A DNA stretch of 64,000 nucleotides from an uncultured Lachnospiraceae bacterium. Lineage in GTDB: Bacteria; Bacillota; Clostridia; Lachnospirales; Lachnospiraceae. Shown piece after piece: positions 36,095 to 46,500 of the stretch (the stretch's first letter is position 1; each line of letters starts with the position of its first letter). The stretch is from the NCBI GenBank assembly GCA_902788555.1, contig CADAKQ010000001.1:124001-188000 (forward strand). The letters run 5' to 3'. Made by a program: the position numbers and the translations under genes. A model generated the notes under the pieces. It did not search any database. It was not told where the DNA came from and saw only the letters and a program-made list of their open reading frames with translations.

Positions 36095-36676
36095 ATGGAT
36101 GAACATATTGTTGAGGGATATTATTTTGAAGATATCCGTGAGGCCAACAAGGCCAAAAAGGAATATTTTAATATTTGTAAGTTGAAAAGTACCATATCCT
36201 TTGACGATATAGCAGGAATAAAGAAGCTTTACGTCAAGCTTGTAGGTAAAAATTATTTTACTACTCCGATTGGATATGCATTTCTTCAGGAGATGAGAGA
36301 ATATCTGGTAGAAAATACGGGTGAAACAGAGCTTCCGCTTATAGGGGTTGCCAGAACAAATGTTGTTAAGGTTCCCGAGGTAATTAAGGAGAAGTATCCG
36401 GAGATTTCATCGGGCAAATATAAGGAGCTTAAAAGGGATTACGGCAGACTTCTTAAAACAAAGCGAAAGCTTCAGATTGTCATTGTTGCAATGGCAGTCG
36501 TCATACTTGGTATGTTTTATATAGTTGCAACAAATGAAAATATCGGATATTTTAATACCGAAGAAAAGATTCTTAATAAGTATTCGGCATGGGAGGAAAG
36601 GCTTAACGGTTGGGAAGAGGAGTTAAAGCTAAAAGAGGATGAGCTTAATGCCATGGAAAAAATGCAGGAAAAATAA
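36095..36676 (+). CDS. Single-pass membrane protein with C-terminal coiled coil, unknown function
   Basis: 193 residues. N-terminal 120 residues are soluble and charged (cytosolic by the positive residues before the membrane segment, LLKTKRKLQ), membrane segment at about 128-146 (IVIVAMAVVILGMFYIVA), then a Trp/Glu-rich heptad region (YSAWEERLNGWEEELKLKE) outside. No known domain recognised. ATAGGAG lies 8 bases before the ATG. A two-component system follows, but there is no direct evidence of a link. Confidence 0.82.
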   Translation: MDEHIVEGYYFEDIREANKAKKEYFNICKLKSTISFDDIAGIKKLYVKLVGKNYFTTPIGYAFLQEMREYLVENTGETELPLIGVARTNVVKVPEVIKEKYPEISSGKYKELKRDYGRLLKTKRKLQIVIVAMAVVILGMFYIVATNENIGYFNTEEKILNKYSAWEERLNGWEEELKLKEDELNAMEKMQEK

Positions 36677-36748
36677 TATCATTAGTTCACATTTTTAACA
36701 TAATGTGTCTGTATAATGTAATTAATTTGATTATATGGAGGCTTTATT

Positions 36749-37426
36749 ATGGATAGTTTAAAAATACTTGTTGTTGATGATGAGAGCAGAATGAGAAAGC
36801 TCGTTAAGGATTTTTTAGTTAAAAATAATTATTCGGTTATTGAGGCTGCTGACGGAGAGCAGGCGGTGGATTTTTTTATGTCGACAAAGGATATTGCTCT
36901 TATTATTCTTGATGTCATGATGCCTAAGCTGGATGGCTACGGAGTTGCAGAGGAAATCAGAAAGGTTTCGGATGTCCCGATTATAATGCTTACTGCCAAG
37001 AGTGATGAAAAGGATGAGCTTAGGGGCTTTGAGCTTGGAATCGATGAGTATATAACTAAGCCGTTTTCCCCTAAGATTCTTGTTGCGAGAGTGGGTGCGG
37101 TTTTAAGAAGAAGTGATTCCTCTGAAAAGGAAGAGATTCTTAATGCTGACGGAATAGAGATGAATATATCTGCACATCAGGTTAAGGTGGATGGAAAACC
37201 GATTGAGCTTAGTTACAAGGAGTTTGAGCTTTTGAATTATTTTCTTGTCAATAAAGGAGTTGCGCTTTCAAGAGAAAAGATTCTCAATAATGTTTGGAAC
37301 TATGATTATTTTGGAGATGCAAGAACCATAGATACTCATGTAAAAAAGCTTAGAAGTAAGCTTGGAAGTAAGGGTGAATATATAAAAACCATCTGGGGAA
37401 TGGGTTATAAATTCGAGGTAGAATAA
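36749..37426 (+). CDS. OmpR/PhoB-type response regulator
   Basis: 225 residues. Receiver with Asp10/Asp11, phosphoacceptor Asp55 (LIILDVMMP), Thr in IIMLTAK and Lys in ITKPFSP all intact. C-terminal winged helix with YKEFELLNYFLVNKGVALSRE and RTIDTHVKKLRSKLG. Its stop overlaps the ATG of the kinase gene (TAATG), so the two are a translationally coupled pair. Targets are not known; cell-envelope or phosphate-type roles are usual for the family. Confidence 0.94.
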   Translation: MDSLKILVVDDESRMRKLVKDFLVKNNYSVIEAADGEQAVDFFMSTKDIALIILDVMMPKLDGYGVAEEIRKVSDVPIIMLTAKSDEKDELRGFELGIDEYITKPFSPKILVARVGAVLRRSDSSEKEEILNADGIEMNISAHQVKVDGKPIELSYKEFELLNYFLVNKGVALSREKILNNVWNYDYFGDARTIDTHVKKLRSKLGSKGEYIKTIWGMGYKFEVE

Positions 37427-38904
37427 TGAAAATATCCATAAGAATGAAAATTGCACTTATGGTAGTAATATTTGCTTCCTTTATTGTAGCAGTATCATGG
37501 ATAGTATGTAATGTTGCAATAGAGAGGGTCTTTGTAAATAAACTTAAAAGCAATATGGTAACAACCTACAATTCGTGCAATAAGCTTTTTAATGAAAGTG
37601 ATTCCTACGACATAGATGTAGACGACCTTTACGGAAAAATAAAGAATCCTGCCGGAGCAATTGTTTTAATAATAGATATAGACAATAATAAAATTTATTA
37701 TACTTCAATCAATGACAATGGTAAAATGATACAAAGCTTATATAGGATTATCGATTCTGTCATTGAGGCAGATGAGGGCAGGAATTTAAATGATTCGGAG
37801 TATATTATTCAAAGAAATCACGATGATACGATTAATTCGGATTATTATGACCTTGTCGGTAAGCTGGATAATGGCTTTATAACTATAATCAGAAGCCCGA
37901 TTTCAGAGGTTGAATCCTTTGTAGATACAATAAAAAGAGTGTTTAATTATATAGCAGCCATGCTTATAATATTCAGTGCTTTTTTTGTGCTTTTTTTAAG
38001 CAGCATTTTTACAACACCTTTAAAAAGACTCAGTCATTCTGCAAGAAGAATGGCAGACCTTGATTTTGATACTAAGGTTAAGGTTTATACTAAGGATGAA
38101 ATTGGTGAGCTCGGAGAATGCATGAATGAGCTTTCTTTAAAGCTTGAAGATACTATTTCACAGCTTAAAACCGCAAATTTGGAGCTTGAAAAGGATATAG
38201 AAGAAAAAAGAAAAATTGATGATATGAGAAAAGAGTTTTTATCGCATGTATCGCATGAATTAAAAACTCCGATAGCACTTATACAGGGATATGCAGAAGG
38301 TTTAAAGGATAATATATTTGACGATAAGGAAAATATGGATTTTTATTCGGATGTTATAATTGATGAGTCAAAAAAAATGAATCAGATGGTTCAAAAGCTT
38401 ATAACATTAAATGAAATAGAATTCGGTAATTCCAACATTAAGATAGAGAGGTTTGATATCGTTGAGCTTATAAAAGGAGTATTGAATTCCACCAAAATAC
38501 TTACCAATGAATCCGATGTAAAGGTAGTATTTGACGAAAAAGCACCGGTATTCGTATGGGCGGATGAGTTTATGATTGAAGAGGCATTTACCAATTACCT
38601 TACCAATGCCTTTCATTATGTGTGCGACGGAGGCTTAATTAAGATATTTTTTGAAGAAAAAGAGAATATAATAAGATTGTGTGTATATAATCAGGGTAAT
38701 AATATTGAGGATGAGGATATAGACAAATTGTTTGTTAAATTTTATAAATCGGATAAGTCCAGAAGCAGGGAATACGGAGGAAACGGTATAGGCTTATCCA
38801 TTGTTGCCGCAACCATGCAGGCACACGGTAAGGAATATGGTGTTTATAATGTCAGTGACGGAGTAGTATTTTATTTTGATTTAGATGTTAATATGCCTTG
38901 CTGA
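37426..38904 (+). CDS. Membrane sensor histidine kinase
   Basis: 492 residues. Membrane segments at about 8-30 and 168-195 enclose an extracytoplasmic sensor of about 135 residues; then HAMP (LKRLSHSARRMADLDFD), HisKA with His277 in SHVSHELKTPIALIQGYAEGL, and the ATPase domain with N box FTNYLTNAFHY and G box NGIGLSIV. Cognate of the response regulator whose gene it overlaps. The sensor domain is not a recognised family. Confidence 0.93.
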   Translation: MKISIRMKIALMVVIFASFIVAVSWIVCNVAIERVFVNKLKSNMVTTYNSCNKLFNESDSYDIDVDDLYGKIKNPAGAIVLIIDIDNNKIYYTSINDNGKMIQSLYRIIDSVIEADEGRNLNDSEYIIQRNHDDTINSDYYDLVGKLDNGFITIIRSPISEVESFVDTIKRVFNYIAAMLIIFSAFFVLFLSSIFTTPLKRLSHSARRMADLDFDTKVKVYTKDEIGELGECMNELSLKLEDTISQLKTANLELEKDIEEKRKIDDMRKEFLSHVSHELKTPIALIQGYAEGLKDNIFDDKENMDFYSDVIIDESKKMNQMVQKLITLNEIEFGNSNIKIERFDIVELIKGVLNSTKILTNESDVKVVFDEKAPVFVWADEFMIEEAFTNYLTNAFHYVCDGGLIKIFFEEKENIIRLCVYNQGNNIEDEDIDKLFVKFYKSDKSRSREYGGNGIGLSIVAATMQAHGKEYGVYNVSDGVVFYFDLDVNMPC

Positions 38905-38926
38905 TATTAAAAAAAAGTGGTAAAAT
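38898..38926 (+). promoter_or_regulatory. Predicted promoter for DUF4352-like lipoprotein
   Basis: TTGCTG (38898-38903), overlapping the kinase stop, 17-base spacer, TAAAAT (38921-38926). Confidence 0.45.
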
Positions 38927-38965
38927 TATATAGGTTGTACATTTTAGTATGTGCGGAGGAATATA

Positions 38966-39787
38966 ATGAAAAGAATAATAGCGGTCGGTTGCTTTTTTAT
39001 CTTGATGATTTGTTCCACAGGATGTACGAAGACAATAGAGCTTACTGATGAAGAAGAGTATCTTGTTGCTGAGTATGCGGCAGAGCTTTTACTTAAGTAT
39101 GACAGAAATATTGATACAAAGTATTATTCTGATGACAGGAAAACAACTACGGAAGCCTTGGTGACCGAAATGGAGCAAAATGTAACGGAGGAAATCATTA
39201 CTACTGAAGCAACAACGGAGTCTGTTACAGAGCTTACAGAGAATGACACAACACAAGATACTTCGGAAGAGGAGATAACTACCCGGGCAGAAGAGATAAC
39301 TACTCAGGCGGAAAGCGATAATGTTGATTTGTCAGGAAAAAATGCTGATAAAAGCTTTGATATTGCTGCATTTGCGGGTATAAACGAAGCTTCCGTCAAG
39401 TATTCATATTATATGATTACTGATGAATATCCGTCTATGGATCATGATGGTGTTGCTATTACCATAGAAGCTCCAAACGGATATAAGCTGCTGGTACTTA
39501 AGTTTAATCTTGAAAACAAAACCGGAGATGACCAGTATATTGACTTATATAGTAAGAATCTTGAATACAGCATAATTATAAATGACAGTAAATCTGCGAA
39601 GCAGATGCTTACAATTCTTATAGATGACCTGTATACTTATCAGGGTACCATAAAAGGAAATATGTTTGAAGAGGTTGTTTTACTTTTTCAGGTGTCTGAT
39701 TCCGTGGCAGAAGAGATAGATAGCGGAAGCTTAAAGCTTAGGGTAACAGATGATAATAATAACAGTACAATAATCAATCTAGATTAA
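38966..39787 (+). CDS. Lipoprotein with DUF4352-like immunoglobulin-type domain
   Basis: 273 residues. Lipobox MICSTGC with Cys20, then a Thr/Glu-rich spacer (ITTEATTESVTELTEND) to about residue 125, and a C-terminal beta-sandwich: YKLLVLKFNLENKTGDDQYIDL and a final LKLRVTDDNN strand as in DUF4352/TRF2-like domains. Such proteins are surface-anchored; ligand unknown. CGGAGG lies 6 bases before ATG 38966, which is preferred over the GTG five codons earlier. cheV-type gene follows after 21 bases. Confidence 0.82.
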   Translation: MKRIIAVGCFFILMICSTGCTKTIELTDEEEYLVAEYAAELLLKYDRNIDTKYYSDDRKTTTEALVTEMEQNVTEEIITTEATTESVTELTENDTTQDTSEEEITTRAEEITTQAESDNVDLSGKNADKSFDIAAFAGINEASVKYSYYMITDEYPSMDHDGVAITIEAPNGYKLLVLKFNLENKTGDDQYIDLYSKNLEYSIIINDSKSAKQMLTILIDDLYTYQGTIKGNMFEEVVLLFQVSDSVAEEIDSGSLKLRVTDDNNNSTIINLD

Positions 39788-39808
39788 TATAATGCAGGGA
39801 GGTAGCAT

Positions 39809-40723
39809 ATGGATACAAATATTTTATTGGAGAGTGGAACTAACGAGCTGGAGGTACTTGAATTTGTTATAAGGGGTAATCATTACGGAATTAATGTTGA
39901 GAAGGTGCGTGAAATTCTTACATATCAGGAGGTTACTCCTATTCCGAATTCGCATCCTTGCATTGAAGGTATTTTTATGCCGAGAGAAGATATAATTACG
40001 GTTATTGACTTATTTGCGGCTCTTGGCTTCGACAATGAAGAAAAAAAGAATAATTTCTTTATAGTTACGAATTTTAATAATCTTAATATAGCCTTTGATG
40101 TTGAGGCTGTTTTGGGAATTAACAGAGTATCGTGGTCTGATGTTGTAAAGCCGGATGCATCCGTAAGCGGACCCGGATCGGGTGTAGCAACCGGTATTAT
40201 TAAAAAAGAAAAAAATCTTTTGATAATCCTTGATTTTGAAAGGATAGTTGAGGAAATTTGTCCGGAGACAAGCCTAAAGGTTTCACAGGTTGAAGCTCTT
40301 GGTGAAAGAGAAAGAAATGATATACCTATTCTTATTGTCGAGGATTCGCTTATGCTTTGTCAGTTGATTAAAGACTCACTTTGTATGGCAGGATACACAA
40401 AGCTTACGGTTAAGAATAATGGACAGGAGGCATGGGATTTCCTGTCAGAGCTTAAGAAAAATAACGGTGTTGATTATGGTGTTAAATGTGTAATAACTGA
40501 TATAGAGATGCCTCTGATGGACGGACATCATCTGATTAAGCTTATAAGAGAAACAGAAGGCTTAAAGCATCTTCCTATAGTTATCTTCTCATCTCTTATT
40601 AATGATGATATGAAGAGAAAGGGCAATCTGCTTGGTGCAAACGAGCAGATTAGTAAGCCGGAGATAGGAAAGCTTGTAAGCGTTCTGGATCATCTGATAG
40701 GAAGCAGTATCTACGAAAAATAA
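39809..40723 (+). CDS. cheV: CheV-type chemotaxis coupling protein (CheW plus receiver)
   Basis: 304 residues. N-terminal CheW domain (LEFVIRGNHYGINVEKVREILTY, with PNSHPCIEGIF and VIDLFAALG) and C-terminal receiver with Glu/Asp in LIVEDSLM, phosphoacceptor Asp in VITDIEMP, Ser in FSSLI and Lys in ISKPE. Couples chemoreceptors to CheA and can be phosphorylated for adaptation. GGGAGG is 9 bases before the ATG. No other chemotaxis gene is in the window, so it works from a distance. Confidence 0.93.
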   Translation: MDTNILLESGTNELEVLEFVIRGNHYGINVEKVREILTYQEVTPIPNSHPCIEGIFMPREDIITVIDLFAALGFDNEEKKNNFFIVTNFNNLNIAFDVEAVLGINRVSWSDVVKPDASVSGPGSGVATGIIKKEKNLLIILDFERIVEEICPETSLKVSQVEALGERERNDIPILIVEDSLMLCQLIKDSLCMAGYTKLTVKNNGQEAWDFLSELKKNNGVDYGVKCVITDIEMPLMDGHHLIKLIRETEGLKHLPIVIFSSLINDDMKRKGNLLGANEQISKPEIGKLVSVLDHLIGSSIYEK

Positions 40724-40735
40724 ATCTGTGTCAAA

Positions 40736-40778
40736 TATGTCACGGGGGCGTTTCTTTTCGGAACGTCCCCGTGACATA
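40736..40778 (+). repeat. REP-like long hairpin (may also end transcription)
   Basis: 19-bp stem with two G-T pairs between 40736-40754 and 40760-40778, GC-rich core CACGGGGGCG/ACGTCCCCGTG, loop TTTTC. It has no T-run, so it is more like a repetitive extragenic palindrome than a standard terminator. Partial relatives lie at 56083-56148. Confidence 0.65.
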
Positions 40779-40805
40779 ATGTAAATGCGTTAGGAGATAG
40801 ATAGT

Positions 40806-42017
40806 ATGAAATTAAGTGAAACAGGTAAGAAAAAAGATGATATCAAGGATATGTATGATACATATTTTTATGAGACCTTTAAGAGGTTTGATTTTATAGC
40901 GGAAAGTGGTCATGATGCGTATCTTGTGGATGAAAACGGAAAGGAATATCTGGATTTTATGGCAGGTATAGCCGTAAATAGTGCGGGACACTGTAATCCT
41001 AAGGTTGTTGAAGCAATCAAGGCTCAGTGTGAAACCCTTATACATGCTTCAAATTACTGCTATACAATTCCACAGGGGATGTTGGCAGAGCTTATTTGTA
41101 CAAGTATTGGTATGGAAAAAATATATTTTCAAAATTCCGGAGCAGAGGCAAATGAGGTCATGATGAAGCTTGCGAGAAAGTACGGAAAGGATAATTACGG
41201 ACCTAATCGTTATAAGATTGTAACTGCGACAAACAGCTTTCACGGCAGAACGCTTGCTACACTTGCTGCTACCGGACAGCCGGGGTCGGCAATTCAGCAC
41301 AATTATGATCCGTTCATTCCGGGTATAACATATGCGGAGTTTAATAATCTTAAGGCTTTTGAGGATGCCTGTGATGATGATACGATTGCAGTTATGGTCG
41401 AGCCTGTTCAGGGTGAGGGCGGTGTTATACCGGCAGATAAAGAGTTCCTTCAAGGACTAAGACAACTTTGTGATGAACGAAATATGCTTCTTTTATTTGA
41501 TGAGGTTCAGACCGGATGGGGAAGAACCGGAAGCCTGATGGCTTATATGGGATATGGTGTAAAGCCGGATTGTGTAAGTATGGCTAAGGCTATGGGTGGC
41601 GGTATGCCTATAGGTGCTATGTGTACAAGCCAAAAGCTTGCACTGACCTTTGGCCCGGGAGCACACGGAAGCACTTATGCCGGAAATCCTGTCTGCTGTG
41701 CAGCTTCTTATGCACAGGTAAAGGAGATAATTGATAATAATCTTTCGGATAACTCTCAAAAAATGGGAGAATATTTCAGGGAGAAGCTAAAAGGTCTTAC
41801 TCATGTTAAAGAGGTAAGAGGTCTTGGACTTATGGTAGGTGTTGAGTTTGACAGGGATATAGCAACAGATGTCAAGTATAAGTCTGTTGATGAAGGATTG
41901 CTTATGACGGCTGTCAGACCTTCTGTTATAAGACTTGTGCCGCCTCTCAATGTTACAAAAGAGGAATGCGATAAGGCTTTTGAAATTATAGATAAGGTTG
42001 TAAAAGAGCTTGTTTAA
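40806..42017 (+). CDS. argD: Acetylornithine-type class III aminotransferase
   Basis: 403 residues. PLP enzyme of the arginine (and possibly lysine) pathway: transfers the amino group from glutamate to N-acetylglutamate semialdehyde. Motifs: FMAGIAVNSAGHCNP, NSGAEANEVMMKLARKYG, FHGRTLATLAATG, LLFDEVQTGWGRTG, and the PLP lysine in SMAKAMGGGMPIGAM. TAGGAG precedes the ATG. argR at 16691 could control it. Related omega-aminotransferases (ornithine, succinylornithine) are alternatives. Confidence 0.88.
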   Translation: MKLSETGKKKDDIKDMYDTYFYETFKRFDFIAESGHDAYLVDENGKEYLDFMAGIAVNSAGHCNPKVVEAIKAQCETLIHASNYCYTIPQGMLAELICTSIGMEKIYFQNSGAEANEVMMKLARKYGKDNYGPNRYKIVTATNSFHGRTLATLAATGQPGSAIQHNYDPFIPGITYAEFNNLKAFEDACDDDTIAVMVEPVQGEGGVIPADKEFLQGLRQLCDERNMLLLFDEVQTGWGRTGSLMAYMGYGVKPDCVSMAKAMGGGMPIGAMCTSQKLALTFGPGAHGSTYAGNPVCCAASYAQVKEIIDNNLSDNSQKMGEYFREKLKGLTHVKEVRGLGLMVGVEFDRDIATDVKYKSVDEGLLMTAVRPSVIRLVPPLNVTKEECDKAFEIIDKVVKELV

Positions 42018-42119
42018 CAGGTATACTTTGATATATAAGCAGGGTAGAATAATAAGGTAAGATATAGTGTTACAATCAAAATAATATTTTAATGAAAATG
42101 TTGTTAAGTGAGGTATGTG

Positions 42120-43499
42120 ATGGAAAGACAGAATGCTTGGAAGACATATGATGAGAAAGTCTTAAAGGAGGTTGATGAGTTAAGTATAGGCTACAGAGAT
42201 TTTCTTAATAACGGAAAAACTGAAAGAGAGTGTGTAAAGCAGATTATAAAGGCAGCCCGTGAAAAAGGATATGTTAATCTTTCGGAGCTTCTTAATGATG
42301 AAAGGGGTATTAAAAAGGGAGATAAAATATACAGTATATGTATGGATAAAACCGTAGCCTTGTTCAATATAGGTGAGGCACCTATTGAGCAGGGTATAAA
42401 TATACTCGGTGCACATATTGATTCTCCCCGTATGGATATAAAGCAGAATCCACTGTACGAAAAGGGGGATTTCGCTTATCTGGATACACATTATTATGGT
42501 GGTATTAAAAAATATCAATGGGTAACCCTGCCTCTTGCAATACATGGCGTTGTAGTTAAAAAGGATGGTAAGATAATTGAGGTTTCCATAGGAGAAAGTG
42601 AAGAGGATCCGGTTTTCTGTGTTACGGATTTGCTTATTCATCTTGCGGGAGAGCAGATGGAGAAGAAAGCAAATAAAGTAATTGAAGGAGAAAATCTTGA
42701 TATTTTATTTGGAAGCATACCTTTAAAGGATGAGGAGAAGGATGCAGTCAGGAAAAATGTATTAAATATCATAAAGGATAAGTATGATATGGATGAGGAT
42801 GATTTCATATCTGCCGAGCTTGAGGTGGTTCCTGCCGGAAAAGCAAGAGAATCCGGAATAGATAAAAGTATGATTATGGCCTATGGTCAGGATGACAGAG
42901 TATGTGCATACACATCCCTGCTCGCTATGCTTGAGGTTGATAATGTCGGTAAGACAACCTGTTGTCTTCTTACAGATAAAGAAGAGATAGGCAGTGTAGG
43001 TGCTACAGGTATGCAGTCGAGGTTTTTTGAAAATACTGTTGCTGAAATTATTAATTTGATGGAGGATTACAGTGATATTAAGCTTAGAAGATGTCTTGCT
43101 GCATCGAGAATGCTTTCTTCAGACGTGAATGCCGGATATGATCCGTTATTTGAAAGTGCATTTGATAAAAATAATGCCTCATACTTTGGAAGAGGTGTTG
43201 TATTCAGTAAATTTACCGGTTCGAGAGGAAAATCCGGGTCGAATGATGCAAATGCAGAATATATAGCTGATATAAGAAGTATCATGGATAAAAATAATAT
43301 TTGCTTTCAAACCGCAGAGCTTGGAAAGGTAGATGTGGGCGGAGGCGGAACCATAGCTTATATACTTTCGCTTTATGGCATGGAGGTAATTGATTGCGGT
43401 GTTGCTGTACTCAATATGCATGCACCGTGGGAGATTACGTCAAAGGCCGATATATATGAGGCATATAAATGCTATAAGGCTTTTTTAAGGGAAGCATAG
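42120..43499 (+). CDS. M18 family zinc aminopeptidase
   Basis: 459 residues. Cytosolic metalloaminopeptidase preferring acidic N-termini in known members. Metal ligands: His and Asp in GAHIDSPRMDIK, Asp in YGQDDRVCAYTS, Glu pair in LLTDKEEIGSVGATGM, Asp in SSDVNAGYD, His in LNMHAPWEITSK. ATG 42120 is 6 bases after GTGAGG; GTG codons at 42108 and 42117 are in frame but less suitable. No partner genes are evident. Confidence 0.93.
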   Translation: MERQNAWKTYDEKVLKEVDELSIGYRDFLNNGKTERECVKQIIKAAREKGYVNLSELLNDERGIKKGDKIYSICMDKTVALFNIGEAPIEQGINILGAHIDSPRMDIKQNPLYEKGDFAYLDTHYYGGIKKYQWVTLPLAIHGVVVKKDGKIIEVSIGESEEDPVFCVTDLLIHLAGEQMEKKANKVIEGENLDILFGSIPLKDEEKDAVRKNVLNIIKDKYDMDEDDFISAELEVVPAGKARESGIDKSMIMAYGQDDRVCAYTSLLAMLEVDNVGKTTCCLLTDKEEIGSVGATGMQSRFFENTVAEIINLMEDYSDIKLRRCLAASRMLSSDVNAGYDPLFESAFDKNNASYFGRGVVFSKFTGSRGKSGSNDANAEYIADIRSIMDKNNICFQTAELGKVDVGGGGTIAYILSLYGMEVIDCGVAVLNMHAPWEITSKADIYEAYKCYKAFLREA

Positions 43500-43535
43500 C
43501 CTGTAATATTTTAAACGGGCATAATCGAAAAACTT

Positions 43536-46500
43536 ATGGTAAGATATATGAAGAATAAAACAAGACAATTAAAGAGAAAAATTCAGGCATTCCTTATGGT
43601 ATGCCTTTTTCTCGTGTCAATAGCTTATGTATCGTTTGATTCCTATGCAAGGGATACATTTCTTTCTTCGTTTACCCAGACAATATTCAATCAAAGCAAT
43701 GGTATTGGTAACAATGAAGTAAACTGTCTTCTTCAATCCTCATCAGGATATATATGGGTTGGAACGGACGGAGGCTTATACAGATATAATGGCTCCGGAT
43801 TTGTAGCAATAAATCTGTGGAATACCGAGAGTGCGGATGTTTATTCTATTAACTGTCTTATACAGGATTCGAAAGGAAGAGTTTGGATTGGAACAGACAA
43901 TTACGGTTTGTTTTATTTTAAAGACGGAGAATATAAGCATCTTGAAAATGAATACTATGATGGCTTAAAAGCAATAAATGATATATGTGAGACGGAAAGC
44001 GGCAGGATTTTTGTCACAACGCCTAAAGGAATTTATGAGGCAAAGGAGGAAACTGATGGTACGGTTTTTCTTTCAGCTTTATCTATGGATGAAACGGAAG
44101 GTGTTGAATTCGGAGATGTTGAGGTTATAGGAGACAGAATTTATGCCATTTCGGGTAAAAGTGAAATTTATATATTTGAAAATGAGGAAATACTTGAAAG
44201 GATAAATACTCAGGAAATTTCCGCAGGCGATGATTTAAGATGCTTAAGTATTATAAACCAAAAGGTGTATGCAGGAACCTCAGGAAGAAGCATTATATCT
44301 TTAGACGGTGTAGAAGGCTATGAGATTATTGACACGGATGTTTACGGAATCAATCAAATAATGTGTGATAACAGCGGGTTGATATGGGTATGTGCAGATA
44401 ACGGAATTGGTTTTATAGCTTCTGACGGAAGCTTTATAAGACTAAGTGAATGTATCATAGACAGCTATTTATCGGATATAATTGAAGATTATGAGGGGAA
44501 TTATTGGATTTCCTCGGCAAGAATGGGAGTGTTGATGCTCTCAAAGAGTAAGTTCGTAGATTTTAATATGTTTACGGGTATGCCGGAAACAATGGTAAAC
44601 GCTGTTTATGTTTATAAAAACAACCGTTATATATGTACAGATGATGGTCTTATTATCTATAACGTAAACGGAGAGCGTGTCAATAATGAGCTTACAGATG
44701 CACTGGATGGTATAAGCGTAAAAAATATAATTGCGGATTCCGAGGGGAATCTCTGGATAAGTACATACAGAAAATACGGACTGATGAAATATACCTTTGG
44801 AATGGAAACCTTTGAGGAAAGCGTAAATAATATTACGAGAGGCTCCGGACTTCCGAGTAATTCCGTTAATTCCTGTGTGGAGCTTGATAACGGTAATATT
44901 GCGGTTGCTACAACTGAGGGAATAGCAGTTGTAAACAAGGACTGTGAGGTCATACATAAATTCGATAAAAAAGACGGATTAAGCGATGATGAAGTGCTTT
45001 GTATATGTCAGGGATATAATGGATATATATATGCGGGAACAGATGGGGGAAGTCTTTACATTTTCAGAAGAAATATCGGTGAGATTGTAGATACCTTCAA
45101 TTCCGATAATGGTCTTAATGCAGGTATGATTACATCCATAGAACCCGGCGAAAAGGGCTTATGGATTGGTACTGACAACGGACTTGGATTCTATAATGAT
45201 ACATATAGAACGATAACCAATATAGAATATTCAAATAATATTTATGATATTATAATAAATGATGAATTTGTCTGGCTTATAAGCTCTATGGGAGTTTTGC
45301 GTACTACCGAAGAGGAACTGCTTGGTTCAAACGGTATTTCGGGAAGATATCTGGATGCCGATGACGGACTTGGTAAAACCATAAATACATATAGTAATTC
45401 CTTTATTGACAGAAACGGAATTTTATATATATGCTGTAATACAGGTATATGCTCACTGGACACTAAAAATATATCTTATAACCAGATACCGCCTAAGATA
45501 AGGGTTACAGCCGTTGATGTGGATGGAAAAAAGTATGAATTTGATGATTTTGCCAATGGTCTTGAGGTTGCAAGTGATGTATCAAGGATAACGATTGATT
45601 TTGCGGTATTCAGCTATAGAAACAGGGGAGATATACAGGTTGAATATATGCTTGAGGGCTTTGACAGTGAACCGATTTTGCTGTCCGGAAGAGATACGAT
45701 GCAGGCTGTATATACCAACCTTGAAGGGGGAATATATACCTTCCGTATAAATGCTTATAATGGTGACAATACACCGTGTGAAAATGAGATTTCATTTATA
45801 ATTGAAAAAGAAAACAGCTTTACTGAAAATCCTGTATCAAGAATAATAATAGTTTCTGTGGTTTTGATTGTTTTACTGCTTATAACCATCGGTATACTCG
45901 GGATGCGAAAAAGCATTAAAAATAAAAACAAAGAGCTTGAAGAGCTATCCAAGGAGCACGAGGAGGTTATCAAAACCAGCACGGCGAAAAATGACTATCT
46001 TGCCAATATGAGTAATGAGATTAAAACTCCGGTCAATGCAATGATTTCAAAAGCGGACGAACTCATAAAGCTTATGGATGCCGAGGATGCCTATAAGGAA
46101 AATGTTCAAGATATATATGATATTGGAAACGGAATACTTGAAAAGGTGGATGATATAATTCTTCTGGCAAAGATAGAAGCAGGAAGAATCGAGTGTGTAA
46201 ATGCTCCATACTCGGTTTCTACGATTATTTATGAACTGTCGGAATATGCAAAGGAAAGTATAGATAGCGAAAATATCAGACTTTTTGTTGAGCTTGGTGA
46301 CAATATAACGGATAATTTAATCGGAGACGGAGATAAGGTTGAAAGTATCTTAAAGATATTTGTTGATAATGCAATTAAATATACAAAGGAAGGCTCAATA
46401 ACCATATCCGTTGATGCATATGAATTTAGTGATAAGGAAGTAAATATGAGCTATACCATATCCGATACCGGAATAGGTATTCAGGATGAAAGACTTTCCG

